Position numbers and translations under genes: made by a program
Assembly (NCBI GenBank): GCA_021773835.1
Contig: JAJFJQ010000066.1
Span: 290,932 to 354,931 of the forward strand
DNA from: Gammaproteobacteria bacterium
Lineage (GTDB): Bacteria; Pseudomonadota; Gammaproteobacteria; Ga0077536
Direction of reading: 5' to 3'
Length of the DNA stretch: 64,000 nucleotides
Shown: positions 35,221 through 45,040 of the stretch, piece after piece
Layout: every line of letters begins with the position of its first letter
Position numbering within the stretch: position 1 is the stretch's first letter
The notes under the pieces: generated by a model
Told to the model about the DNA's origin: nothing
Database searches by the model: none
Seen by the model: the letters and a program-made list of their open reading frames with translations, nothing else

Positions 35221-37074
35221 CTACTTCGGCCCATACGCCAAAAATACATTCCCGGGTAAGCCCCACAAGCCATAGCCGGAGCCGAAATACACCCACCCAT
35301 CGACGACCGTCACCCCCGCGCCTTTAATGGCACCGCCGGTGGCCGGCACCCCGTTTACAGTGGTGTAATCACGCTTCGTATCAATGTCCCAGATAACCTC
35401 GCCGGTCGCTGGATCGTAAGCCCGCATGTGCCCATCCATCGATCCGGAGAACAACACGCCTGGGATCAAAGTCGCCGCTGCGGGTTGTCCGGCATTACAT
35501 CCGGCGCGATCGAGACAATCCGGTTTCGCCGCCGGGGTATTCCAAAGCTCGCTGCCATCCGCAAAGTTGAGCGCATAGACCCCACCCGCTTGTCCTGGCG
35601 CTTTGCTACTCTCCCACACGTCTGAAATTGGCACGTAGACATATTTGTCATCGGCTGCGAATCCCCACTCAATGCCGCCAAGCACGCCACCCGGTGAAAG
35701 TTGTTTCTGCCACAGGATTTCGCCTTTCTTATCGGGGTCGAGCGCGTGCATAAAGCCTGACTTTTGCCCAGCCAGTAATACTCGGCTGCCATCGTCCAAG
35801 GTCCGCAAGATCGCCGAAGAACCGTAGTCGACGTCCGGTCCGCAGCCTTCTTTTTGCGCCGGATCAGCATCCGGTAGTGCACACGCGGTGGTAAACGCAT
35901 CACCCGCATAGGTCTGTACAGACCATTTGATTTCGCCCGTTTTGAGATCCATCGCCATCACCGCATCGCTGGTGGCAGCGGCCGGGGCCGAATAGCTGTC
36001 ACCCGTGGTGACGTACAGCACGCCGGCCTTCGGATCGATCGTCGGCTGCGACCATACCGCCGCCCCCGACGGCCCCCACAACTGGGTGCCGTTCGCTAAT
36101 TGACGCGTCTTCTTCAGCGGCTCGGGGATCGTCGAACTTTTCCATAGACGTTTCCCAGTCGCCGCCTCGTAGGCCACAATGTTGCCCCGAAACGAGCAGC
36201 ACTCATAAACATCGGAACCACCCGCGAGTTCTTCGAAGGACGACAAGCCGACATAGACGATACCGTCGTAGAGTGCCGGCGAAGCGGTGATCAGCGCCCA
36301 CTTATGGTCACTAGCCTTATCCTTCCACAACAGATCCCCTGTGTTCGCATCGATTGCGTAGAACATCGCACCGCGATCCCCGGCGAACAACACAAAACGA
36401 CCATCCTCAAACCGGGTGATCAAGATCGCGCCCCGCACCGCACCGTCGGTCTCAAACTTCCAATGCGCGCAGCCGGATTTCGCATCAAGTGCATAGATGC
36501 CGCCACTAGGGCCACCCAAATAGATCCGCCCACCAGCAACCGCCGGTTGGGTCGTAACCGTAGTTTCGCCGGGGTAGCCGAATGCCCACTTGAGTTCGAG
36601 GTTCTCAAGGTCCGTGGCATCCAACCCCGCTCGTTCAGCAGGTTGAAAATGAGTGTTGTCTAAGTCTAGACCCCATCCGGACCAATGCGGCTTTTCGAGC
36701 GCGTCCGCTGGTAGCGACGGTGAGGCATCGCATTGCGAAAGTTTCTCAACCCCTTTTTCGTCGCTGACTGAACCCCACGGTATCTTTGAAACGTAGATCG
36801 CAGCCGCGCGTTTTTCGATCTCATTGAGCCCCGCCGCTTGGATCAACATCATGCCCTCTTTTTGCACCTTGAAGATCTTCTCCGGTGGCAATTCCGCCAT
36901 CTGCGCTCGCGACATCGCACGCGGCACCACTGGATTGTCACTATGACAACCACTACAAGCCGACTCGAACGCATCGCGACCGATGTTCGTGTCGTCGTCA
37001 GCAACAGCGGTCCCACAAAATGCCGCTACGGTAATGCAGCAACACAACATTTTGATCACTTGGCGGAATATCAT
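35221..37074 (-). CDS. Exported PQQ-type beta-propeller dehydrogenase with haem c domain
   Basis: 617 residues from the ATG at 37074. Signal peptide, then a cytochrome c motif CSGCH near residue 35, then about 480 residues of eight-bladed propeller with repeated W-motif blades (WKFETDGAVRGA, LLWKDKAS, EIKWSVQTYAG, EVIWDIDT). The layout matches polyvinyl-alcohol-dehydrogenase-type quinohaemoproteins. It would oxidise an alcohol in the periplasm with electrons passing to the haem. No pqq genes are nearby, so cofactor supply comes from elsewhere. Confidence 0.87.
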   Translation of the reverse strand: MIFRQVIKMLCCCITVAAFCGTAVADDDTNIGRDAFESACSGCHSDNPVVPRAMSRAQMAELPPEKIFKVQKEGMMLIQAAGLNEIEKRAAAIYVSKIPWGSVSDEKGVEKLSQCDASPSLPADALEKPHWSGWGLDLDNTHFQPAERAGLDATDLENLELKWAFGYPGETTVTTQPAVAGGRIYLGGPSGGIYALDAKSGCAHWKFETDGAVRGAILITRFEDGRFVLFAGDRGAMFYAIDANTGDLLWKDKASDHKWALITASPALYDGIVYVGLSSFEELAGGSDVYECCSFRGNIVAYEAATGKRLWKSSTIPEPLKKTRQLANGTQLWGPSGAAVWSQPTIDPKAGVLYVTTGDSYSAPAAATSDAVMAMDLKTGEIKWSVQTYAGDAFTTACALPDADPAQKEGCGPDVDYGSSAILRTLDDGSRVLLAGQKSGFMHALDPDKKGEILWQKQLSPGGVLGGIEWGFAADDKYVYVPISDVWESSKAPGQAGGVYALNFADGSELWNTPAAKPDCLDRAGCNAGQPAAATLIPGVLFSGSMDGHMRAYDPATGEVIWDIDTKRDYTTVNGVPATGGAIKGAGVTVVDGWVYFGSGYGLWGLPGNVFLAYGPK

Positions 37075-37279
37075 TTTGGCAGTCTCCAGTTGGATGCCGT
37101 AACCGGCCACTTATTCTATGTGCTTATTTGCTCACGGCGCCACGATCGATTGGTGGGGCGGAATTCGGTCATACAGTGCTTCGTTGCTTTTGGGATCTGA
37201 GCCAATGTGTGGTGTTCCGGTTACACTGGCGCGCTGAATACGTAGTTACTGTCGATCAAATAAAAGTAGGAGGCATTCG

Positions 37280-38278
37280 ATGAAGGCGATCCTCAGCCAC
37301 GCCGCTGGCGGACCGGAAACGCTGATCTTGGACGATATCGCGGAGCCCGAACCGGCCGCGGATGAAGTCCGTGTGCAGGTTCACGCCTGCGGGGTCAACT
37401 ATCCCGACACCCTCATCATTGAAGATAAGTACCAATTCAAACCGGACCGACCCTTCTCACCGGGCGGGGAGGTGGCGGGCGAAATCGATGCGCTGGGAAG
37501 CGACGTCCAAGGCCTGAGCGTCGGCGACAAAGTCATCGCGCTGGTGGGCTGGGGCGGCATGGCGGAAAAGGTCGTGACGAAAGCGTCGAAATGTTTACCC
37601 ATGCCGGCCGGGATGCCGTTCGATGAAGCTGCTGCCTTTATCTTCACTTACGGCACCTCATACTACGCGTTGAAACAGCGCGGCACACTGCAGGCAGGTC
37701 AGACACTGCTCGTACTTGGTGCGGCCGGCGGCGTTGGCCTCGCAGCGGTTGAACTCGGCGTTGCCATGGGTGCAAACGTGATCGCGGCGGCTTCAAGCCA
37801 AGCAAAAATCGACCTCGCCATTGAACACGGCGCTGCATCGGGGGTGGTGTATCCGACCGGGACACTCGATAAATCGGCAGCCAAGGCACTGGCAGGCGAA
37901 TTCAAACGAGCAACCGGCAGTACCGGTGCGGATGTCATCTATGATGCGGTGGGCGGCGACTATGCGGAGGCAGCGCTGCGCGCTATTGCGTGGGAAGGCC
38001 GCTTTTTGGTGATCGGGTTCCCGGCTGGGATCCCAAGCATTCCGTTGAACCTTGCACTGTTGAAAGGTTGCCAAATTGTCGGCGTGTTTTGGGGCTCATT
38101 TGCCGAACGTGACCCGCTTGAGAGTCAGCAAAATGGGCGCGAACTCGTCGAGCTATACGCCGCCGGCAAGATACGCCCTTATGTCTCGGCACACTATCCG
38201 TTGGCGGACGCAGGCCAGGCTATACTCGACTTGGCCGAGCGGCGCGCAATGGGTAAAGTGGTCGTGACAATCACCTAA
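37280..38278 (+). CDS. NADPH:quinone oxidoreductase family protein (MDR superfamily)
   Basis: 332 residues of the zinc-independent quinone-reductase type. N-terminal GroES-like fold with VHACGVNYPDTLI and GGEVAGEIDALG, then the Rossmann motif VLGAAGGVGLAAVEL. The structural and catalytic Cys ligands of Zn-alcohol dehydrogenases are absent. A strong ribosome site (AGGAGG) precedes the ATG. It is followed closely by a cupin gene on the same strand. Confidence 0.92.
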   Translation: MKAILSHAAGGPETLILDDIAEPEPAADEVRVQVHACGVNYPDTLIIEDKYQFKPDRPFSPGGEVAGEIDALGSDVQGLSVGDKVIALVGWGGMAEKVVTKASKCLPMPAGMPFDEAAAFIFTYGTSYYALKQRGTLQAGQTLLVLGAAGGVGLAAVELGVAMGANVIAAASSQAKIDLAIEHGAASGVVYPTGTLDKSAAKALAGEFKRATGSTGADVIYDAVGGDYAEAALRAIAWEGRFLVIGFPAGIPSIPLNLALLKGCQIVGVFWGSFAERDPLESQQNGRELVELYAAGKIRPYVSAHYPLADAGQAILDLAERRAMGKVVVTIT

Positions 38279-38333
38279 TCGATTGCCCACTCGGATCGTT
38301 TATCGAAGCTACGGCACAATCGGGAGACACGTA

Positions 38334-38663
38334 ATGGCAGGAGTCGGATCAAAAATCGTCTTCGAAGACGACAAAGTCAAGGTTTGGGAATTTGATCTCG
38401 AACCAGGTGAACGTACACCACTACATACCCACGAGCTGGACTACGTATTCTACGTGATCGACGGCGCGCCACTCGAAGTTTTTGATGCCGACAACAACGA
38501 CCTCGGCACACTCGACCTAAATTCGGGAGACGTTGTACCGATCCGTGTTGAGGGCGATGAGCTCGTCGTGATCAACGATCCGTCACGGCGGGTTCCAGTA
38601 ACGCATGCCGCGCGTAATGCAGGGTCAACCCGCTATCGCGAACTCTTGATCGAGACGAAATAA
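38334..38663 (+). CDS. Cupin domain protein
   Basis: 109 residues starting at an ATG with GGGAGA upstream; the open frame begins earlier at 38283 without a ribosome site. Motif 1 is ERTPLHTHELDYVFYVIDG with two His and a Glu-like Asp. Motif 2 (GDVVPIR) lacks the final His, so metal binding may be weakened. Probably co-transcribed with the quinone oxidoreductase and AlaX genes. Confidence 0.8.
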   Translation: MAGVGSKIVFEDDKVKVWEFDLEPGERTPLHTHELDYVFYVIDGAPLEVFDADNNDLGTLDLNSGDVVPIRVEGDELVVINDPSRRVPVTHAARNAGSTRYRELLIETK

Positions 38664-38671
38664 TAGCATTC

Positions 38672-39373
38672 GTGACCGAGGAGCTATTCCGTAACGACGC
38701 TTACTTAAAGGCGACAGACGCGACGATCGAATCGATCGTCGACGGCGCAATCGTTCTAAACCAAACCGTGTTTTATCCAGAGGGCGGCGGTCAACCGGGT
38801 GATCGTGGCGTCCTCCGATTGCACAACGATGAGGAGATCGCGATCGTCGATACACGGCATGGTCCCAACGGATCGATCTTGCACCTACCCGCCGAAGGGG
38901 CAGCGTTGCCACAACCCGGTATCGCGGCGCGCGCCGAAATCGATTGGGACCACCGTTACCGACACATGCGCACACACACCTGCCTTCATCTGCTGTGTTC
39001 CCTGATCCCATTCCCGGTTACCGGCGGCTCGATCAGCCAAGACAAAGGCAGACTGGATTTCGACATGACCGAGACGATCGATAAGCCGCCGATCGAGCAA
39101 GCGCTTCAACGTCTTATCGCCGAGGACCACCCGGTTGCATTTCGATGGATCACCGATGACGAAATGAACGCCAACATGGCGCTGGTTCGCACCATGTCTG
39201 TTACCCCCCCGATGGGGACCGGCAAGGTCCGTTTGGTCGACGTTGAGGGCGTAGATCTCCAGCCTTGCGGCGGCACACACGTTGCGCGTACCGGTGAAAT
39301 CGGTAACGTTCGCATCGGTAAGGTCGAAAAGAAAGGCAAACATAACCGGCGGATCAACCTTCACCTCGACTAA
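38672..39373 (+). CDS. alaX: Alanyl-tRNA editing protein AlaX
   Basis: 233 residues, free-standing editing domain related to the C-terminal part of AlaRS. NQTVFYPEGGGQPGDRG is the family opening. The zinc site is complete: HMRTH (HxxxH) and CGGTH (CxxxH). It hydrolyses Ser-tRNA(Ala) or Gly-tRNA(Ala) and protects translation fidelity. GTG start, 8 bases after the cupin stop. Confidence 0.92.
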   Translation: MTEELFRNDAYLKATDATIESIVDGAIVLNQTVFYPEGGGQPGDRGVLRLHNDEEIAIVDTRHGPNGSILHLPAEGAALPQPGIAARAEIDWDHRYRHMRTHTCLHLLCSLIPFPVTGGSISQDKGRLDFDMTETIDKPPIEQALQRLIAEDHPVAFRWITDDEMNANMALVRTMSVTPPMGTGKVRLVDVEGVDLQPCGGTHVARTGEIGNVRIGKVEKKGKHNRRINLHLD

Positions 39374-39429
39374 ACCACTACGGATTAACTCACTTTTAAT
39401 TCCGTCGCTAGAGCAGCCTTAGAAAACCC

Positions 39430-40659
39430 GTGAATCAATCGCAACTCGACCTTTCTGACGACCAAACCTTTGCGGACGGTTTTCCGCACGATTTCTTTAC
39501 CTGGTTGCGCGAACACCATCCGGTGTATTGGCACGAGCCGACCGCCGTTACGCCAGATGGCGAAGGATTCTGGGTCGTGAGTCGATACAAAGACGTCGAC
39601 TCGATCATCATGGACGCGAAGACGTTTTCATCTGACAAAGCCGGTGATCGCACCGGCGGCGGTACGGCGATCAAGGACGAGGCGAGTGCCGGCAAAGTAC
39701 TCAATCAAACCGATGATCCACTACATCGCCGTCTGCGGGAACTCGTGAACAAGGGGTTTACTGTCAAAACTATCGGCGCGCTCGAAGATGAGCTCCGGGC
39801 CCGCACAAAACGTCTGTTGGATTCGATCAAGGCGGGCGAAGAATTTAATTTCGCCCAGCGTATCTCCCGCGAAATTCCAACGCAGGCCATCTGCATCGTC
39901 CTTGGGGTGCCGGAACACGACCGCATTCGCCTGTGCGATTGGATCGATAGCGGGGTTGAGGCACATTCCGATTCTGTGATTGCGGCCGAATATCTGCGTA
40001 AATTACGCCGCTATGCACAAGCGCTGATCGAAGAAAAGCGCGCGCGACCAGGAAACGATATTTTCTCGAAGATCGTACATGCGGAGTTTGAAGTGGACGG
40101 TTCGACCTTGTCTGATTTCGAATTGCGATCGTTTTTTGCATTGTTATTTCCAGCGGGCGCCGAAACCACAACCCGGGCGATCAGTGGTGGGATGCTCGCC
40201 TTTCTCGAACACCCACAGCAGTGGATGCGACTACGTGCCGAACCTGAATTGCTGAAATCTGCGGTCGAAGAGATCGTTCGATGGACAACCCCGTCAGTCT
40301 ACAAGCGACGCACGGCCACCCGCGACGTAAAAATTAGAGACAAGATGATCCACCGGGGAGACAAGGTCACATTTTGGGAAATGTCGGCGAATCGGGATGA
40401 CCGCATCTTCGACCGCCCATTCGAATTCGATGTCGCACGCTGGCCAAACAAGCACATTGGTTTCGGGGCCGGCGTGCATTTCTGTCTCGGTGCTGCCCTC
40501 GCGCGGCTTGAACTAACGGTCGTGTTCGAAGAATTATTGCTCAGCGATCTCACTTTCGAACTTGCGGGCCCGGTCGAGTGGATGCCAAACAACCGTTTAG
40601 TTGGAATCAAAGCATTGCCCGTTAGAGTCGCGTCTGTGGCTCAACAGACGCCGGCATAG
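39430..40659 (+). CDS. Cytochrome P450
   Basis: 409 residues, soluble bacterial class I P450. The I-helix oxygen motif is PAGAETTTR, the K-helix ExxR is EIVR, and the haem-binding loop is FGAGVHFCLGAALARLE with the thiolate Cys. It resembles CYP families acting on fatty acids, sterols or terpenes. No ferredoxin or reductase gene is adjacent. GTG start. Confidence 0.93.
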   Translation: MNQSQLDLSDDQTFADGFPHDFFTWLREHHPVYWHEPTAVTPDGEGFWVVSRYKDVDSIIMDAKTFSSDKAGDRTGGGTAIKDEASAGKVLNQTDDPLHRRLRELVNKGFTVKTIGALEDELRARTKRLLDSIKAGEEFNFAQRISREIPTQAICIVLGVPEHDRIRLCDWIDSGVEAHSDSVIAAEYLRKLRRYAQALIEEKRARPGNDIFSKIVHAEFEVDGSTLSDFELRSFFALLFPAGAETTTRAISGGMLAFLEHPQQWMRLRAEPELLKSAVEEIVRWTTPSVYKRRTATRDVKIRDKMIHRGDKVTFWEMSANRDDRIFDRPFEFDVARWPNKHIGFGAGVHFCLGAALARLELTVVFEELLLSDLTFELAGPVEWMPNNRLVGIKALPVRVASVAQQTPA

Positions 40660-40676
40660 CGTTAGTTCCACACCAT

Positions 40677-41327
40677 TCAATGCGTGTAGTACCACTCGGC
40701 GCCATCCGGTAATGCGCTCGGACCATACAGAAAATGTAAGACGCGACGTGGCCGGCCAGATTGCGATTTTACCGATGTATGTAGCAGTAATGGGCTCATG
40801 ACAACGGCGTAACCGCGCGGTCCAACACATTCGACCCGGGCGCTATCGACGTCGGCGGTTGCGTGGCTACCCGGAACGACACACAAGGCACCATCGCCAA
40901 CATCACAAGCGTCAATATTCACCCGCACCGCAAGCATTGTTGCCAGCACGTCGCGCGGCGCTTGTGCATGTGGTATCCCCTGCTTGTCACTCCAATTCCC
41001 CCAGCGTGGATGGTCGATTTGCCGGGTCAGCGGCACGTGTAAGTCACGATGCAAGTTCACCCCCCAATTAGTGTCGGCATCCTTATTGAAATAGGTGCAT
41101 AACACCGGTTGAGTCGCAAGGTATAGAAGACGACGTTTCAATAGTCGATGACGGATGACGTGCGCGAGTAGCCGGCACCATTCGCGGTCAAGGAAGCGGC
41201 GATCGCCGGCGCCGGTGCTGGGTAAGGATTCGAGTTCATGATCGACTTGATCGATCTCGTCGGCATTGAGGAGATCATCGATGACTACATATCCATCTTC
41301 GTAAAATTTCTGGCCCGTCGTGCTCAA
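40677..41327 (-). CDS. Phytanoyl-CoA dioxygenase (PhyH) family protein
   Basis: 216 residues, Fe(II)/2-oxoglutarate dioxygenase fold. The iron triad is visible as HRD in NLHRDLHVPL and the distal His in LLLHTSVKS, with the 2-oxoglutarate-binding Arg in RRVLHFLY. The substrate is unknown. Convergent with the P450 gene (17-base gap). The last gene of the metabolic section before small minus-strand genes begin. Confidence 0.88.
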   Translation of the reverse strand: MSTTGQKFYEDGYVVIDDLLNADEIDQVDHELESLPSTGAGDRRFLDREWCRLLAHVIRHRLLKRRLLYLATQPVLCTYFNKDADTNWGVNLHRDLHVPLTRQIDHPRWGNWSDKQGIPHAQAPRDVLATMLAVRVNIDACDVGDGALCVVPGSHATADVDSARVECVGPRGYAVVMSPLLLHTSVKSQSGRPRRVLHFLYGPSALPDGAEWYYTH

Positions 41328-41337
41328 GCTACCCTCG

Positions 41338-41802
41338 TCACAGTGTCTCGCGTTCTACATGGCCATCGATTGCGCGGCATATTGCATCGGTAATGGTTCG
41401 ATTATCGGTGACACTGACTCCGTTTAGATACACACATAACAACACTGCAGCGGCAATAAAGAGTGTAAATGTTCCGGCGTGCCCGGTCCCATGACCTGCA
41501 ACAATGGTAACGGCGATGTTGATTACTACCCCGAAGACTATCGGGTAACCAACAAAATATAGCGACCATTTACTATCGAACTTGCCTGTGATTACGCATC
41601 CATCTCCGCGCTGGATCATGGCGCCTCGAAAGGTACCACGCCATGGCAATGAAAAGCGCTTCGGTCGTATACGGATAGTCATCTGGTGGGTCGCCACACT
41701 GCCCGTTAGTGCGCCTCGTGCCACAGGCGTCGAATGTGACTCGAGAATATCGCGAAGCCGCTCGCGAACAAGCTCCTTACTGAGATCGCTACAAATATCC
41801 AA
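41338..41802 (-). CDS. Hypothetical membrane protein
   Basis: 154 residues, not recognised. The N-terminal half is soluble and basic (RIRPKRFSLPWRGTFRG). Two hydrophobic helices follow (about 82-98 and 108-126) and a polar tail. It ends 10 bases upstream of the PhyH start, so the two may be co-transcribed. Confidence 0.6.
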   Translation of the reverse strand: MDICSDLSKELVRERLRDILESHSTPVARGALTGSVATHQMTIRIRPKRFSLPWRGTFRGAMIQRGDGCVITGKFDSKWSLYFVGYPIVFGVVINIAVTIVAGHGTGHAGTFTLFIAAAVLLCVYLNGVSVTDNRTITDAICRAIDGHVERETL

Positions 41803-41899
41803 TACCGATCACTACCAATGCTTGCCGCAGAGTATCAAGAACATATCGAATCATTACGCGTCGATTGCCATAGTCGTAAGTTGGCGGAAAGTCGAACAA

Positions 41900-42208
41900 T
41901 CAACGTTTTTCAGGTGGAATAGACTCAACGGTCTCCCTCAATTCTCGATGTACCGCCAAATCTTTTGGCCGGTGAACCACTACTGTGCTTGCGGGATAGT
42001 TAGCCAGACTATTCCCATTGCGCCAGTCCGAGGCGGGGCGGACCGGACGTGCAAGCAAACCACCGCCACAGTTTGGACACACATTGCCAAAATATCGCTC
42101 TACGCACTCAATACAAAACGTACATTCGAAGCTGCAAATCATCGCACTGGCAGACTCAGGCGGTAAAGCGCAATTACAGTGTTCGCATGTCGGTCGTAAG
42201 TCCAGCAT
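41900..42208 (-). CDS. DUF1272 domain-containing protein
   Basis: 102 residues. The first 55 hold the DUF1272 zinc-ribbon-like pattern: CEHCNCALPP, then ICSFECTFCIECVE and NVCPNCGGGLLARPVRP, with eight Cys available for two metal sites. Function unknown. Such small Cys-rich genes are frequent in integron cassettes, but no attC is seen here. Confidence 0.88.
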   Translation of the reverse strand: MLDLRPTCEHCNCALPPESASAMICSFECTFCIECVERYFGNVCPNCGGGLLARPVRPASDWRNGNSLANYPASTVVVHRPKDLAVHRELRETVESIPPEKR

Positions 42209-42318
42209 ACCGTCCTATCCTCAGCCACGTGTTTGATTTGTTGCCCGTAAATTTACATGATGAGTGCCGGTCAGAGTCCATAATTATAACGACTGCCCGA
42301 CAAAACCTTTGCATGATA

Positions 42319-42684
42319 TTAACCGCACTGTCCGACGCCGATCTGCGATTTAACGCCGAATGATTGCTCGCTGAGTACCTTCAGTGTATCGACTATGATC
42401 GCTCGGAAGCTTGGCCGGAATTTTTTTATTGATGACTGTGCATACAAGATTTCCGCGCGGGAGAACGTCGAAAGAAATATGCCGGTCGCAGCAATCTTCA
42501 TGCGAAGATCTACGAAGGGCACCGCTAAGGCAATATTGTTAGTAGCACCGTGATACATGACGGGTCCGCTGCCAGACTGAGCGCCCGCGGTAATTACGTC
42601 ATATATCGAACTCGGGCCAATGGCATTACCGAAGTCGATAGCGCCGGTAGATTTGACGACAAGATCGCCCTTGTCTGCGACTCG
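42319..42684 (-). pseudogene. Open frame continuing after the upstream gene's stop codon
   Basis: 121 codons in the same frame as the gene at 42685-43728, directly after its TAG. The first part reads like protein (TGAIDFGNAIGPSSIYDVIT, then FVDLRMKIAATGIF) but has no start codon of its own before an internal ATG at 42558. Possible readings are a 3' half cut off by a nonsense mutation, an independent short gene, or chance. I do not recognise the family. Confidence 0.35.
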
Positions 42685-43728
42685 CTACTTGAGTGACAGA
42701 CTTCGTGCGATTTCACGAAACTGATTGAGATAACGATCTTTTTCGTCTATCCCAACGCGACCTTGGATCACGAAATAGTGCAGGCCATCAAAAATCACGA
42801 CCTGATGCACCACAACCGGCACAGTCGTCTCGGCGGTTGCCAATGCAACGAGCTCGTATGCTGGCATTCCATCAACGGCGAATTCTGTCTCATAGTGGAC
42901 CTTTACGCCAGATAGTTTGTTGGACTCATTCAGACGTCGTTTCGAGAACGCCGAAAGATCGGATATCTCAACCGCCGCAGTGGAGCGCGCGACAACGACA
43001 AACGGATCCGCAGCAGAAGCAATGGTCTGTACCCCACCCGGCGTCAGTAATAAGGCCGATCCCATCACGGAGTTCGCGATCTTCAAGTCGGACGATTCCG
43101 ACACCGAAAACCCAACACCCACGCGCGGGTCGACCTGCCGCAGCGGCTGCCAACGAGCTGTCAAAAGGCATTGACGTAGCGTCGCTGCAACCTCACCAGC
43201 GAGCGTCGCCGGCACCGTCGCGGTAAGCAAAACAGTGTTGCTTTCGTTGCCACCAATAAGCATCGTTTTACGAAACTCAACGCCTTGAGCATTTTGACTG
43301 ATATGCAGTAATAACGCCGACCCGATGGCGGAGCTTACGTGTTCGGAGTTCATCAATATCATACCGCGTGAGGCTAACTGCGATTTAGTTAATGATTCCT
43401 GCATTTGTTCTGCCGGCATCGGAAGTTCGGCAATGTGAAGCGACGCCGCTGCGTCCTGCCAGATAATGCCGGCAAAGTCTGTTGCTACGATAAAGTTCCT
43501 TGGTACTTCCAGCGACACCCTCGTGCCGGCAATGGCAACGACGTCATCCGCGCGCGTCGTGGGTCCGTAAGATAGACCGGCAAGGACAATTAAAATCGTG
43601 GCGATGTTGAATACCTGCAATACCCCAACTTTATGCGAGACTGCGTCTTTCAGCGTACCCACCGTGCACACACGCGCTTGTTCGCTCTGGCGGCTGCAAC
43701 GCCAAGTAGTGAGACTAGATGGGTTCAC
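42685..43728 (-). CDS. Hypothetical exported protein
   Basis: 347 residues from a GTG that overlaps the stop of the zinc-ribbon gene (GTGA). A hydrophobic helix at about 40-54 precedes ADDVVAIAG, so it is exported or membrane-anchored after a basic N-terminal tail. Two copies of a PsbP/DcrB-like strand pattern can be made out, one near VSLEVPRNFIV and one near GVGFSVSESSDL, ending with FREIARSLSLK. Function unknown. The frame remains open beyond its TAG stop for 121 codons. Confidence 0.6.
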   Translation of the reverse strand: MNPSSLTTWRCSRQSEQARVCTVGTLKDAVSHKVGVLQVFNIATILIVLAGLSYGPTTRADDVVAIAGTRVSLEVPRNFIVATDFAGIIWQDAAASLHIAELPMPAEQMQESLTKSQLASRGMILMNSEHVSSAIGSALLLHISQNAQGVEFRKTMLIGGNESNTVLLTATVPATLAGEVAATLRQCLLTARWQPLRQVDPRVGVGFSVSESSDLKIANSVMGSALLLTPGGVQTIASAADPFVVVARSTAAVEISDLSAFSKRRLNESNKLSGVKVHYETEFAVDGMPAYELVALATAETTVPVVVHQVVIFDGLHYFVIQGRVGIDEKDRYLNQFREIARSLSLK

Positions 43729-44093
43729 TGTGTTCGGGCGCCTTGCTGCTTGGTTGTCCTACAGTTATGACACGCCACGGCCTTTGCGTCGATATGCCCC
43801 TTTGCCTCCTCGACATACCATTTCTGATCACGCGCTCTCCAAATTTCCCGTTTACCGCAAATTCGACAGTCGAATGGCTGGTCGATGTAGTATTCCGGTA
43901 AATCTCCATAGGTATTAATGTGATCAAGTTTTGCGGTGTCCGCCGGTACTGCTGAGGGGTGCGTTCGCTGTTGCTCGGGGTGTAGCTGCCGCACGCGATC
44001 AGCTTCTCGGAGCTCTCGCAAACTCGGATCGCGTCCAGTGTCCCGTGACTTAAGCCGCGGCGATCGATCCATTTTCATTTCACCAGACATCAA
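43725..44093 (-). CDS. Zinc-ribbon domain protein (zf-trcl type)
   Basis: 122 residues. The C-terminal half carries the pattern DLPEYYIDQPFDCRICGK, REIW, QKWYVEEAKGHI and CHNCR, with two CxxC pairs forming one zinc site. The N-terminal half is charged and low in complexity. Cytosolic, role unknown. Coupled by a four-base overlap to the exported protein gene downstream. Confidence 0.8.
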   Translation of the reverse strand: MMSGEMKMDRSPRLKSRDTGRDPSLRELREADRVRQLHPEQQRTHPSAVPADTAKLDHINTYGDLPEYYIDQPFDCRICGKREIWRARDQKWYVEEAKGHIDAKAVACHNCRTTKQQGARTQ

Positions 44094-44103
44094 TAACCGA
44101 TCC

Positions 44104-45021
44104 TTATTTGTCTAACTTATTCAATACCAAACTCGCTGCGGTTAGATCTTGACAGGCCAACCCGATCGAATCGAAAACGACCGTAGCATTAGCGTCAACA
44201 GAGACGGTGCCTGCCAGCACTTCGCCCAGCTCAGCGTGGATCGTTGCGCTATAGCGTCGAATGTTACCGGAGTCCGCCAGCGTGCCTTCGCGCGAGTCGA
44301 CAATTACGGTATGTGACATTGTCTTCGCATCGACTTCACCACCGTTGGCGCCGGCCCAACCCACCGTCGCAAGCTTCGCGCCACGCCTCAACCACTGCCC
44401 GTCGAATACCGATTCGGTAGACGCCGTCGCAACAATCACAACATCGGCACCCCGGACCGCTTCCTCGCAAGACACGGCCGTGCCTCCCACTGTCTCCGCC
44501 AATGCTACCGCCCGCGCGTGCGTCCGGTTCCAGATCCGAATGTCGCTAAATTCCCGCACGCAAGATAGCGCCTCTAAGTGGTTCCTGCCTTGTGCACCGG
44601 CCCCAAGAATGGCGAGCGTTTTGACATCGTTCGCCGCAACAGCATCAATGTAGGTGGCAGTTACCGCAGCCGTTCGCATCTGGGTAATGCGATGTCCGTC
44701 CATCACCACCAACGGCTCTCCAGTTTTTGGGCTAAAGAGTACAATCAGCGCCATATGTGTCGGTAGCTTTTTTCGACCGTTGTCGGGGTAAAACGTGAGC
44801 AGCTTCGCACCGACAGCGTTTTCGCTAACGGCGGGCATACTGGCGAAATAGCCGCCGTGCGGATCGACGGGGATCATACGACGCGCTGGTTGCGTGACCC
44901 GCCCTTCGGAGAAGTCGATCATCGCTTGGCGCATCGCAGGGATCAGTTCCTCCATCCGCAACACACCCGCGATCATACGGTCGTCAACAAAGCGCATGGG
45001 TTTAACCGGATCCTCAATCAT
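44104..45021 (-). CDS. Ornithine cyclodeaminase/mu-crystallin family protein
   Basis: 305 residues. Rossmann motif LAILGAGAQGRNHLEAL (about 130-146), the substrate-binding region ARRMIPVDPHGGYFASMP, and DGHRITQMRTAAVTATY. Members are NAD(P)-dependent cyclodeaminases, ketimine reductases or amino-acid dehydrogenases. It is the largest enzyme in this stretch of small genes. Confidence 0.9.
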   Translation of the reverse strand: MIEDPVKPMRFVDDRMIAGVLRMEELIPAMRQAMIDFSEGRVTQPARRMIPVDPHGGYFASMPAVSENAVGAKLLTFYPDNGRKKLPTHMALIVLFSPKTGEPLVVMDGHRITQMRTAAVTATYIDAVAANDVKTLAILGAGAQGRNHLEALSCVREFSDIRIWNRTHARAVALAETVGGTAVSCEEAVRGADVVIVATASTESVFDGQWLRRGAKLATVGWAGANGGEVDAKTMSHTVIVDSREGTLADSGNIRRYSATIHAELGEVLAGTVSVDANATVVFDSIGLACQDLTAASLVLNKLDK

Positions 45022-45040
45022 TAATCATGCAGACCGGCAA

